64,000 nucleotides of DNA. Origin: Ostrinia nubilalis (taxonomy: Eukaryota; Arthropoda; Insecta; Lepidoptera; Crambidae). This document shows, in pieces, positions 54,562 to 64,000 of this stretch. Where the stretch lies: NCBI RefSeq assembly GCF_963855985.1, contig NC_087096.1, positions 7,130,001 through 7,194,000 on the forward strand, in the 5' to 3' direction. The notes under the pieces were generated by a model. It made no database searches. It was not told where the DNA came from and worked only from the letters and a program-made list of their open reading frames with translations. Every line of letters begins with the position of its first letter. Position 1 is the stretch's first letter. The position numbers were made by a program, and so were the translations under genes.

Positions 54562-55712
54562 TAAGGGTGAAGCCCTCGTAGCATTGAGCTTTTATACTAC
54601 GTAGATTTATAATGTTTATAATACAAAACTCGATGTTTCCTGCCTTAACACTGTGTTATGTAGACCGTCTTATGAAGTGTTTTGAACATTTCGTATTGAT
54701 TGGGTGCTGTGATTTACTGGTTCTAGTCTCGAAACCATTCCAAATATCACAAAAGACCGTAGTAATATGTTTATGTTATTAATAACTAAAAGAATTGTTA
54801 ATCGTAGCGGTTTGCGTCGTGATTTGTAACTTTTTGTAAGGCGTTTATTCCGAAACGATGCTAAAATAACAATGTACTGTCGACAGTACATCAGTCCATA
54901 CATTTTTATTGCAAAATGGCTGCTATTACAACTGTATAAGAGCACAGTGTAAGCTTGTTATGCTGTTCTCATATAAGAGAGTTTAAGCTTGAATGCTGTT
55001 ATTTGAACAGACGTATTGGTAAAAACGCTTTTTTTCCCAGTTTGGAGTGTCGTTCCAGATTATAAGTCTTATTACTTATTTATTATTTGCCACTGATAAA
55101 GAAGTGGTAACGAAAAATCAACAATGCGACGCCAACTGCTGACTTTAATATTTATTTTGTATTCTAAACTTTAAACCAGTCACAAGTTTACAAGTTTGTA
55201 TATTAGAAGTTTCTAAGAAATTAACTATCTTGAAGGTATACATATTGTTCGTTAGTTAAGTAAGAGTGTGGTGTTGGGGTTTTTGGGAAAAGAAAAGAGT
55301 GGGAATATGATAGTGAACTGTAAAAGACGAAAAATACAATTATTTTAATTAAATCTTGATTTATCCCATTAATTTTGTAATATTTATTTCATTACTTTGT
55401 CTATTTTTATTGATTATTTACCGAAAAAAGGAGTTGACACCATTGACTAACAATAAAATTTATTTTAAAGTTCAACTTATTTCAATCTATGGGATTCTAT
55501 GGGGTGTTGATGGTGGTTTCAATTGTCCAAATAAATAAAGTATTCACAAATCAATAATTTATCCGAAACATTATCTTTAACATTATTTAATGATCAAAAT
55601 ATTTTTCAACAGATGTGAAATCTTTTTTTTTTTTTTTTTTTTTTTTTATTTATGTGATAGGAGGCAAATCTAGAGATGTATGAATTAACAGTTGTATTCT
55701 TTTGTCTTCAAA
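54562..55712. other. Intergenic stretch, no gene seen
   Basis: AT-rich. A pure T-run at about 55,624-55,647 followed by 'atttatgtgataggaggcaaa' looks like the reversed poly(A) end of a LINE or SINE fragment. Nothing exon-like. Confidence 0.5.
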
Positions 55713-56463
55713 AGAAGAACGGTCACGCCCCATACAAAAAAAACCCAGACCCGACAGAAACGAGACATACCTCAGTTTTTTTGTCATGTCTTAATTAGTT
55801 AAATTATATATTTTTTATATTCGAAATCTATGTATAACACCAAAATATTACCCTTTGTTTTTGTTTAGGCGTTATACAAAAACTAATACAAAATGCTTAT
55901 TTATCACCAAAATTGGTAAATGTATGTGTACCTAAATGTCTATTACAGCTGCTCTGGAATGTATCTAGGTGACCTGGAGATACAACCGGATTATACAGGG
56001 TGGTTATACATATGGAACGATAAGTGATCTCACTCGATTATTTCTAAACTATACAAGATATCGGAAAACTAGTTACTGATTCTGAAAGTGCTTTACAAGC
56101 TCTTTCAAATGGTACCAATAATAGGGTACCGATTATGGAAGCTGGTAACATTGAATTTTTGGATTTTGTAAATTATTATTTTTTCCACCCTGTATAATCC
56201 GGCTGTATCTCCAGGTCACCTAGATACATTCCATAGCAGCTGTTATAGACATTTAGTTACATACATTTACCAATTTTGGTGATAAATAAGCATTTTGTAT
56301 TAGTTTTTGTATAACGCCTAAACAAAAACAAAGGGTAATATTTTGGTGTTATACATAGATTTCGAATATAAAAAATATATAATTTAACTAATTAAGACAT
56401 GACAAAAAAACTGAGGTATGTCTCGTCTCTGTCGGGCCTGGGTCACAGATGACCGTTCTTCTT
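55713..56463. mobile_element. 750-bp foldback element with TACAGGGTGG-flanked centre
   Basis: GAAGAACGGTCA and TGACCGTTCTTC are the ends. The ~270-base arms match closely ('cgttatacaaaaactaatac' and 'ggtgacctggagatacaacc' have complements). The centre (56,011-56,202) has its own TACAGGGTGG and CCACCCTGTA ends, consistent with a TA-specific element. Confidence 0.8.
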
Positions 56464-57053
56464 TACTGTATGTTTTAGCTGTGTTGTCTAAAATCAAGTC
56501 AATATTGACTTGCTGTTACTAACCTACTGATTGGTCAATCGACTGTCAATTAAAGGCCAATCAGTAATATTTTACTACTAAATATTGTTGTTGTGTGACG
56601 TAGATAGATCAGACTAAAACAGTAGATAGTAGATGTAAAGGGTAATAAAGTGAAGTATTCCAAAAAGTTTTTGGTGTCTTGATTTGGATATGATCTAGTT
56701 TGCTAGTTAATTGGAACGATAGTTTTTCGGACTTTATTTCTAAGAAACAAAATTCTTCAAAAAGATGTCCTTTCTAAAAAAACTGTCATGTAAGTTTACA
56801 TTTGCAGAAAATAATTATTACCTGCTGAAATTGACATTCTGATAGTTTGCTACAATGAGTTATTATTACTAGATAATATACTACCATAGTATCATAGTTA
56901 TTATATTTGTACCATCCAAAGATATAAATAAATCACGGCCGCTAACTTATAATCATTTCAGTATTTGCAGGAGGAACAAATCAGTCTGTCTTCCATTTGT
57001 TACGCATAATTAATAATAATATAAACTCGAAGGTGTATCTATAGTACTAGTCA
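56464..57053. other. Intergenic stretch, no gene seen
   Basis: AT-rich sequence between two foldback elements; no exon-like frame or repeat structure recognised. Confidence 0.5.
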
Positions 57054-57055
57054 TA

Positions 57056-58160
57056 CAGTGTGAGTCACGTTAAAGTGTACATATGAAAATATGTGAAACT
57101 AGACCTATTTTTATCGACAAAAAAGAGGTCAAAAAATTTTTGAGACTTTTTTTTAATTTTTTATAGAATTTTATTTCTTCCAATTACTTCTCGTAAAGAA
57201 AACGTAATAACTTTTAAACTAAGAGGTATATCCTGATAAAATAAAAACAGTAATAACGCTAAATAATAGGCGATACTAAAAACATACATAAAATACCCAG
57301 AAAATGCCAACAAATAATAAAAAATGATACTTTTTGAAAAAAATCTGCTTAAAAATTCGTATTTTTTTGGTTATTTGATAAATTTCTCAAAAAAATGCCC
57401 CTATAATAGGTGGTTTTTATTACTTTGTATTATTCTCTATCGTATTATCTTTATAAAACCAAAAATCGCATGTCTCTATCCCTATCACAACATTTGCTAT
57501 GATCGTTTGAACTAAGCCTCTCCGGGCGCGCCATTCAACGCTTCGTTAACAACGAAACTGAAAATGGCTCTAGATTTGTAATTTTGATAAAGACAAGTTA
57601 GATTTCAAATAAAAACCAAAGATTTCGAAGTAAAATAAGCATTTTAGTTAAAATTAAATTTGTCTCTACCTGTAGCGGAGAATAATGTTGTGGCAGGCCT
57701 ATGTTCAAACGATCATAGCAAATGTTGTGATAGGGATAGAGACATGCGATTTTTTGTTTTACGAAGGTAATACGATAGAGAATAATACAAAGTAATAAAA
57801 ACCACCGGTTATAGGGGCATTTTTTGGAGAAAATTATAAAATAACCAAAAAAAACACGAATTTAAAAGCAGATTTTTTTCAAAAAGTATCATTTTTTATT
57901 ATTTGTTGGCCTTTTTTGTGTATTTTGTGTATTTTTTTAGTATCGCCTGTTATTTAGCATTATTACTGTTTTTATTTTATCAGGATATATCGCTTGGTTT
58001 AAAAGTTATTACGTTTTCTTTACAATAAGTAATTGGAAGAAAAAAAATTCTATAAAAAATTAAAAAAAAATCTCAAAAAATTTTTGACCTCTTTTTTGTC
58101 GATAAAAATAGGTCTAGTTTCATCTATTTTCATATGTACACTTTAACGTGACTCACACTG
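57056..58160. mobile_element. 1.1-kb palindromic TA-flanked element, copy 2
   Basis: Same ends, length (1,105 against 1,106 bp) and GC-rich centre ('ccgggcgcgccattcaacg') as the copy at 41,919-43,024, flanked by TA at 57,054-57,055 and 58,161-58,162. No transposase. Confidence 0.88.
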
Positions 58161-58162
58161 TA

Positions 58163-60131
58163 TAAATCTACAAGTATTATTATTTGTACTTCAGAGTCGG
58201 TTCATCTAAATGTCATATTATGTCAAATCATAAGTGCAGTCAGCATAATAAAAACAAACGCACAAGAAATCGAAAATGTGTAATTTTTTTTTAATGGAAC
58301 TTCATAAAAAATATTAGTCTAAGAATGCCTTGGCAAATTCTTTTTTTGTAATTTTATCTGTTTTTATGCAAATGCTAATGAAATAAACAGCGAAAAAAGT
58401 ATACTGATAATAATTATCAACTTTCAAAAAATACACACATACTTAGTATTTCTCATTGTTATATTTTTAGCCAAACAGAAATACATATGTAAATAACATG
58501 TTGCTGACTGTACTTGCATAGAATTTTGTATTTTTGTGCTAATAGCCTATAGGTATTTATTAGATACTAGTAACTTACATAAATGTTCAATATTTTGTCT
58601 AATATGCCTATAAAATATTTTTAATGGTTTTCTATGTGAATATTTTTCACAATATAAATAGCAGAGGTTATAGGATCATTGTAATAAAAATACATACAGA
58701 AAGTTTATAATACACTCGAATTTATATTCTATACCTACATTCATATTACATACTCTTTTCGCTTGTTATCATAGTTGCACATTATTTAAGGCGTTTCTGA
58801 TATTCACACGTTTTATGTAAAGCTGTTGTTAAATGAAATTGGAATTGATAAATGAAACCTGTTTAAGGCTGATACACATCGGATTCATACGCGTAAACGT
58901 GAAACTGTGAAAGTGTGACGTCACTAATCTAGATATTAGGGTTGTGCCCACTATATTATCATCAGTTGTATTATCATTTCTTTTGATCATCTTTATAAGA
59001 CGGGACGTGACACGGGTACATAAAATTTAAGCTTACGAATCCGGTGAGTTTCAGGCTTTAAATAATGTAATAAGGCGCATTTCACACCACCTGAAGCTAA
59101 CTTAGTTTATCTAACGTTGTTTGATATTTTTAGAGTGATATAAAGTAATTTAAACGGAATAGAAAAGGGACCACGCGAAAGTGAAGTTAAGTTTAGCTAA
59201 GTTAGCTTATTTCGTGGTGTAATGCGCCTAAAATTGACCACAAAGTCGTGATTGTAGCTTGCTAAGCTAAAATGGTTTATGGTCAATTAGTCATTCAAAA
59301 TAAGGAATGGTTAAACTTGATGAAGTCCGAATTTCCTCAGTGACATTTGAACTTTATGTCTGTATTGTAATGTTCAAAATTCATTGAGGAAATTGGTCAC
59401 TGTGGTAGGTTGAAGTACACAGAAGAAAAGCCTTATTAAAGATATATCAGTCATAACAAAAGCAAAAGTAAAGAACTAAATTAAAAGGCTGATTTGTGAC
59501 GATCAACGCACTTTAATCTTTCAGTTTATTAAATTAATTACAATCTAGGTACTTACTTAAAAAATGACATGTTATCTTTTAAAGGCAAGCACTTGCTGAA
59601 TTGTATTAGACAATACAAAATGCAAATTAATTGATCCATCCTCTAAAATCACAAACACTCTTTGACTCTATGAAGACAACAAATTAAACTTAATATATAT
59701 TACTTTTAACTTCTCTACTGTTAAAATATGACATACGCAGTAATATATCTATTACTGTGTTCATATGTGAATTTAATTTCGCCAGCGAGTGCTAGCTGAA
59801 GTTGTTGTAGCATTGATATATTTTCCTGTCTATATTTCATGAATAAACATAAGTTTTACAACCTAAGTTATTGAAATGTTACGCTAAATATAGTTATCTT
59901 TCTCGCTAAAAAGACTATTATTTTTGATACTTGACCAAAAAATTGATACATACAGTCGACGGTAGGTACATCAAGCATAACATAAAATGCGAAATGAAAG
60001 TTTTAGTGGCTTTTGAAATCTGGATTTTTTTCAAACAATTTTTACTTTCGCTTTACCATCACAAAAAGGTTGGCGATCCCTGCCCGGCATAGTATGATGT
60101 GCGGTCGACTATACAAACTACTTATTGACCA
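58163..60131. other. Gene-poor 3' flank of the minus-strand gene
   Basis: AT-rich with no exon. It contains one short MITE (59,073-59,229: AGGCGCATTTCACACCAC against GTGGTGTAATGCGCCT). Confidence 0.5.
59073..59229. mobile_element. Short MITE, AGGCGCATT ends
   Basis: AGGCGCATTTCACACCAC and GTGGTGTAATGCGCCT form the inverted ends; the inner arms 'gaagctaacttag' and 'ctaagttagctta' also pair. 157 bp. Confidence 0.75.
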
Positions 60132-60279
60132 ACGCCCGTATTCACAAACATTACTATGAGGTCCCACAGTGCGCGTGGCCGCACAGGATCACACATTAAC
60201 CAATCACAGAACTCTATTCAACGCTGTGCGTTCGATTTGCTGCTTCACTTAAGCAAGTATCGTTTGTGAATACGGGCGT
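60132..60279. mobile_element. Short MITE, ACGCCCGTATTCACAAAC ends
   Basis: ACGCCCGTATTCACAAAC and GTTTGTGAATACGGGCGT are perfect inverted ends of 18 bases. The 148-bp element ends 24 bases downstream of the stop of the minus-strand gene, so it may be transcribed in its 3' UTR. Confidence 0.85.
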
Positions 60280-60303
60280 AAGTATATCTTATCTACATTT
60301 TTT

Positions 60304-63300
60304 CTACGATTTTACTACATTATTGTACTGCCATTCGACGCAAGCGCAGCCCTTGACTCCGTCGATTTCAACGTCGCACCAGCGTTCGTAGAATTTCGAA
60401 ACCCTGTCTTTACCGATGTAGAATGTTTCTTCATCTTTCACTTGCACTCGAACGGAACTTATCTTGCCATCTGAGAAAAAAAATGTTTCTCAATGAGTGC
60501 TAGGATCTTAATCAACAGTGGCGCCACACCCTTGTTAGTGTAAATATGGATAGGCCACCTACCGCTCAATATTTGGCGCCACTGTCTTATGTAGCGTGCA
60601 GGGATGTTATGGATATCCGTAACCGTAACTGAACTTTCGGATATCCGAAATAAAAAAATATCCATTATAACCATAACCGAAACTGATTGAAAAGTTTCGG
60701 ATAAAGGCGGAGTCTAAATTTTAATATTTGTTACCTACTTGTCTGGCATTCCCTGGCACCACCCAATATCCCCGCCTGTTTTACCTTCTATCATAGGTGT
60801 CGTCATAGTAACATAAAATGGCTATGTGGGTCGCGTAGCATCTTACTATTTGAGTTTTACATTTTTAAAATTCTAATATCCGTAACCGTAACAGAAACCG
60901 GTATAATATTATTCTAATATCCATAACCGTATCCATAACCAAAACTTCATATCCCTAACATCCCTGCCTGAAAGTGGCGCCATCTGGTGAGGGCAATTAC
61001 GACAGCCTTCATTTGTGTCAGAAGTAAATTATTTTTTCTTACCAGCTTTGTACAGAAATCCGTAGTCTTTTGGAAGCACTTGCCCTTCTCCGTGCTGATA
61101 AAGTTTAAAATCGCATGACTGGATCGGAAACACGCTGCCATCAGAGTGGCGGCAAACGTATCCAATCGTAAGACTGCAAATAAAAAAGAACTTATTTGTA
61201 GGTACTTGTATAATACTTATAAAGTTTAATTTCTGGTGCTTTTGTAAGGTGAACAAATACTGAGCTGTTTTAATGTATTTACTTACTGCGACAAAATAGC
61301 TGGCTGCGAAACGATTCCAATTGCCATGCAATCACCATTGTCGAGGAAAATAAAATGGTAGACATAGCGGTGGAATGTCTTCCAGTCACGGAAGGGTCCT
61401 GTAAAGTTAAAATATTAGGTAAGTACCTACATAACATTCCCTACATAAATTCTAAAAAAGTCTTAGTTACTTATTTTTAAACTCACCAAAACTGTGGTCT
61501 CTCACACATGGCGTGTTCAAAGTGTGTTCTTTGCCATCGATAGTTACTGTGCCTTTTAGGAAACCCATTTGTTCATAATGTGTTTGGTGTAATCTTTAAA
61601 AAATAGCAGTCGAATTAGTGCACGAAATAAGATAAACAATCCGGTCAAATTAACTGCGCACATGGCTCTCGCTCGTACGCCTCCCCGCGTTTGTCCCGTC
61701 CGTACCAGGAGGTCTACACTGAAACACCGTTTACGTAGTTTCGGGTCTATCTGTTACCGTCGCTCGCGCTGGCTTCTCGCTTTGCGTGAGAGATGGCAAC
61801 ATTCAAAACTTCATCATCGATGTGACGTCACGGCAGCCTGGTGTGCAGCTAACAAGACCGGGTTATACGAATTACTGTTACAAAGTTACAAAGCCTCTAG
61901 TGGCCAGATATAGAACTTTAAATTGCAACGTACTTTTTCAGCGTTTTGAAGTAGTCCCGGGACCATTGCTCTCTTGCAATGTCTTTAGCCATGCAAAGTG
62001 CAGACATTTGAGTGTCGTAGTTAAAGGGAGACCAGCGTGCACTCCAGGTGGCTTGCAGCTCCACCTTGACAAGTTTCTCTGGGTTACTGCGAAGTCTGAA
62101 AAGTTATCAAGGTAGGATAATATTCCATTAATGTACTCTTGTGTCTCTCACACTTGTTTGGAAAAATCGATGGCGCAGAGCAAAGTGTCCAGGGAAAATG
62201 CAGTTAGGAAGTGTCCTTGAACCGTTTACACTGTGCCATCTACTGAGAAACTCCACTTTGATTTAGAGCTAAGAAGAGAGGAAGCTGAAGAATCTATACT
62301 AATCTTGTCACTTACTTCATTTCGCCCTTATAAGAGACATGCCAAGCTCGCATGGGAATGTAGTTGATGATCTCTAGCCCTTGTATCTTGTACTCTCCCG
62401 CTTCGTGGACTGTTTGTACCTGGTACGTATCAGGGAGACATGGAGACAGTAGGAGCTCTTCATTTTCAACCTGTGAAAAAAAAACAACCATTCATCGGTA
62501 AGACAGTATTGGTTTAATTACATCATTTACAATTAATTATGTACCTTTAAATATAAGAAAGCATCACAAACATGTCCAGCCCTTCGTGCAATTCCGCAAA
62601 TCACAGCAGTTCCGTTCCGGGTCATTCCATTAAAATAAACTCCATCTATCGCCTAAAAATTGAAAGAATAAACATTACCAATTTTTCATTAGTAAATTAT
62701 AAAATCCATGTGACCCTTTTCTGGAACTTACCTTAGGATTGTCTCCTAGAAAATATTTCTCCTCCAAGCGAATTTCGTCGTTGTGGATGTGAATAGTGCC
62801 ATCTGAACTTTCCCCTAATTCAATGGCCATCAAGTGCTTTATATGAGCCACTAGCTGTAAATAATTAACGTGTTAATAAATCTTTATAATATTGCTGAGA
62901 GATTATAGGTATTCCACCCAAAAATCGAACCTAGGACTTTCCACTAAACCATGGAGGCGTTATTTGCAATAAGTATGTAGTTAAAGTAGTTTGTCTGGAA
63001 GTACCTAAAGTTTATTTATTTTTATCATTGTAACCTTTGGTGCCGACTAATCTAACATTGAGACACTTAAGTACATTAATTAATTAACCAATAATATTTT
63101 TACAGCTCTTTAATGAACCAATGCTACTCTGCTTCTTCTCTATGTTATTTTAAAAATAAACACATGGTATGTACTCACCTGCCTCATTTTCAGAATGATA
63201 AACATTATTATTAATTTAAACCAGTAATATTTATTTTTTACTTGATAAACTCCAAAAATCGGTTGATTATGCTTAGCATTTATAAACCTAAAGATCACTA

Positions 63301-63343
63301 CGAGACTGGCCGGAATTAACAATGTTATAAGCAATAGAATCAT
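60304..63343 (-). CDS. PEP-synthase-like N-terminal-region protein, kinase part absent (9 exons, 409 aa)
   Basis: Exons in transcript order: 63343-63179, 62854-62732, 62652-62545, 62470-62316, 62095-61934, 61593-61487, 61398-61287, 61173-61043, 60470-60304. The phases close exactly. The N-terminus is a signal peptide or anchor (MILLLITLLIPASLVVIFRF), and a second hydrophobic stretch lies at ~40-53. The remainder is soluble-looking: EEKYFLGDNPKAIDGVYFNG, then THYEQMGFLKGTVTIDGKEH, CVRDHSFGPFRDWKTFHRY and, near the end, CACVEWQYNN. From memory, this order of motifs (LGDNP..FNG, HYEQ.G, RDHSFG..RDW..FHRY, .EWQYRN) occurs in the first ~400 residues of insect proteins annotated putative phosphoenolpyruvate synthase, ahead of their ATP-binding and phosphotransfer domains, which are absent here. 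The function of that region is not known to me, so I give none. Intron 8 is almost entirely transposon. Confidence 0.85.
60492..61013. mobile_element. AATGAGGGCTATCG-family MITE split by a nested element
   Basis: The outer ends 'aatgagtgctaggatc' and 'gacagccttcatt', with 'cagtggcgcca' blocks inside, match 32,380-32,595. It is interrupted at about 60,598 by the element at 60,599-60,966. Together they make up most of intron 8 of the minus-strand gene. Confidence 0.65.
60599..60966. mobile_element. Nested MITE, CAGGGATGTTA ends
   Basis: CAGGGATGTTATGGATATCC pairs imperfectly with the complement of 'atatccctaacatccctg'. Inner repeats of 'atatccgtaaccgtaac' occur in both orientations. The CAGGG start suggests hAT, but I do not see a clear 8-base duplication. 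Confidence 0.65.
61640..61885 (+). repeat. Unclassified repeat with TGACGTCA motif, copy 2
   Basis: Related to 53,750-54,010 (see that entry). It lies in intron 5 of the minus-strand gene. The plus-strand frames over it are GC-rich repeat sequence without protein support. Confidence 0.5.
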
Positions 63344-63793
63344 CTTGAATTACTTAGTAATTTAATTTAAGCAAAAACTATTTTAAATTAATTAGCTCTA
63401 AATCTAGGCGAGGCACTGTTAATCACTGACAGACCGAGCGTTGTTATCACAATTTCAGTTATCATTAGATACCGATGCATATCGAAATTTGGTAAGTCTG
63501 CAGGTGTCGAGGTCCACTAAAGCACATCAAGGTCATACAATAATAAAACACTGGTGTTATTTTAGTATATTTATTTCGAATTTACCTAACAGTGAACTGA
63601 CAATAGTCCAATACCAGTTGGATTTTCACTTTGAAGATACAAAATCATTATTTTGGACACTGATTACATTAAAGAGACGTTAAACGAAAATTAAATTGAT
63701 TCCATTAAAGTTTCTACACAGTAGAATAGTTTTACTGTAGGAAAGAAAATAATAAAAATACATTTTCAGACTCGATACGTTACGCTAAATTAA
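63344..63793. other. Spacer between two minus-strand genes
   Basis: 450 bases of AT-rich DNA that should contain the promoter of the 409-aa gene and the 3' end of its upstream neighbour. No clear control element recognised. Confidence 0.5.
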
Positions 63794-63936
63794 TTACTCG
63801 GCTGTCGCCAGAAGATGTTTGTGGACGCATTCTTCTTTGTTGATCAAATGTGTCGTCTTGTTCACAAGTTGCATCAAGCTGTTCAAGTTATTTGACCACT
63901 CGTTGAGACGGTCCGATGCGTCCATGTTTAAGCTGG
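63794..63936 (-). CDS. Last exon of an unrecognised gene (partial)
   Basis: On the minus strand an acceptor (GAAATTGTTCCAG) precedes an open exon reading [20 protein letters not shown], then [20 protein letters not shown] and a stop at 63,796-63,794. The even codon usage, the clean acceptor and the heptad-like spacing of hydrophobics (L, L, L, M, L, V) suggest a short C-terminal coiled coil. Everything upstream is beyond the right edge, and I do not recognise the protein. Confidence 0.6.
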
Positions 63937-63987
63937 AACAATTTCAGGACAAATTAACGATAGTGTCTTGTCTTTACATGTTGGGGC

Positions 63988-64000
63988 AATGAGGGCTATC
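63988..64000. mobile_element. Left end of an AATGAGGGCTATCG-family MITE, cut by the window edge
   Basis: The last 13 bases equal the terminal repeat of the element at 32,380-32,595. The remainder would lie outside the window, probably in an intron of the gene above. Confidence 0.45.

Noticed and set aside
61662..62115. Plus-strand frames across intron 5 and exon 5 of the minus-strand gene
   Set aside because: They are antisense shadows of a repeat and of exon 5, which is phase-matched on the minus strand.

Overview
The window is insect nuclear DNA, almost certainly lepidopteran (moth or butterfly). The evidence is AT-rich intergenic sequence, small exons with GT-AG introns, dispersed Lep1-type Helitrons (TC...CTAG ends with a CGCGGGCGAAGCCGCG-type hairpin), tRNA-derived SINEs, lepidopteran RTE/CR1-type LINE ends and a tandem pair of IR75-clade ionotropic receptors. 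The species cannot be named from the sequence alone. I assembled genes by hand from splice sites and reading-frame phase. For all five complete genes the exon phases close exactly from ATG to stop.

Layout. Positions 1-10,500 are repeat-rich with no gene I can support, apart from one doubtful minus-strand first exon near 8.0 kb. Positions 10,552-25,921 hold two head-to-tail 11-exon ionotropic receptor genes (636 and 626 aa) with identical intron phases, a tandem duplication. Positions 31,498-37,699 hold a 4-exon gene for a small Ly6/uPAR-fold, probably GPI-anchored protein (159 aa) whose introns are packed with transposons. Positions 38,483-46,728 hold a 10-exon INPP5E orthologue (643 aa) with a C-terminal CaaX box; its introns hold several foldback elements. 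Positions ~48,930-53,634 hold a CR1-group non-LTR retrotransposon with both ORFs intact. Positions 53.6-60.1 kb are gene-poor with large foldback elements. Positions 63,343-60,304 (minus) hold a complete 9-exon gene (409 aa) resembling the N-terminal region of insect proteins annotated as putative phosphoenolpyruvate synthase, without the kinase part. At 63,936-63,794 (minus) is the last exon of another gene that runs off the right edge.

How the genes relate. The two receptors are paralogues and probably both chemosensory subunits that need a co-receptor encoded elsewhere. INPP5E is a ciliary phosphoinositide phosphatase, and insect chemosensory neurons are ciliated, but nothing here shows that its closeness to the receptors is functional. 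I see no operon-like or defence system. The unusual content is the transposon architecture: palindromic elements, nested insertions and insertions that touch splice sites.
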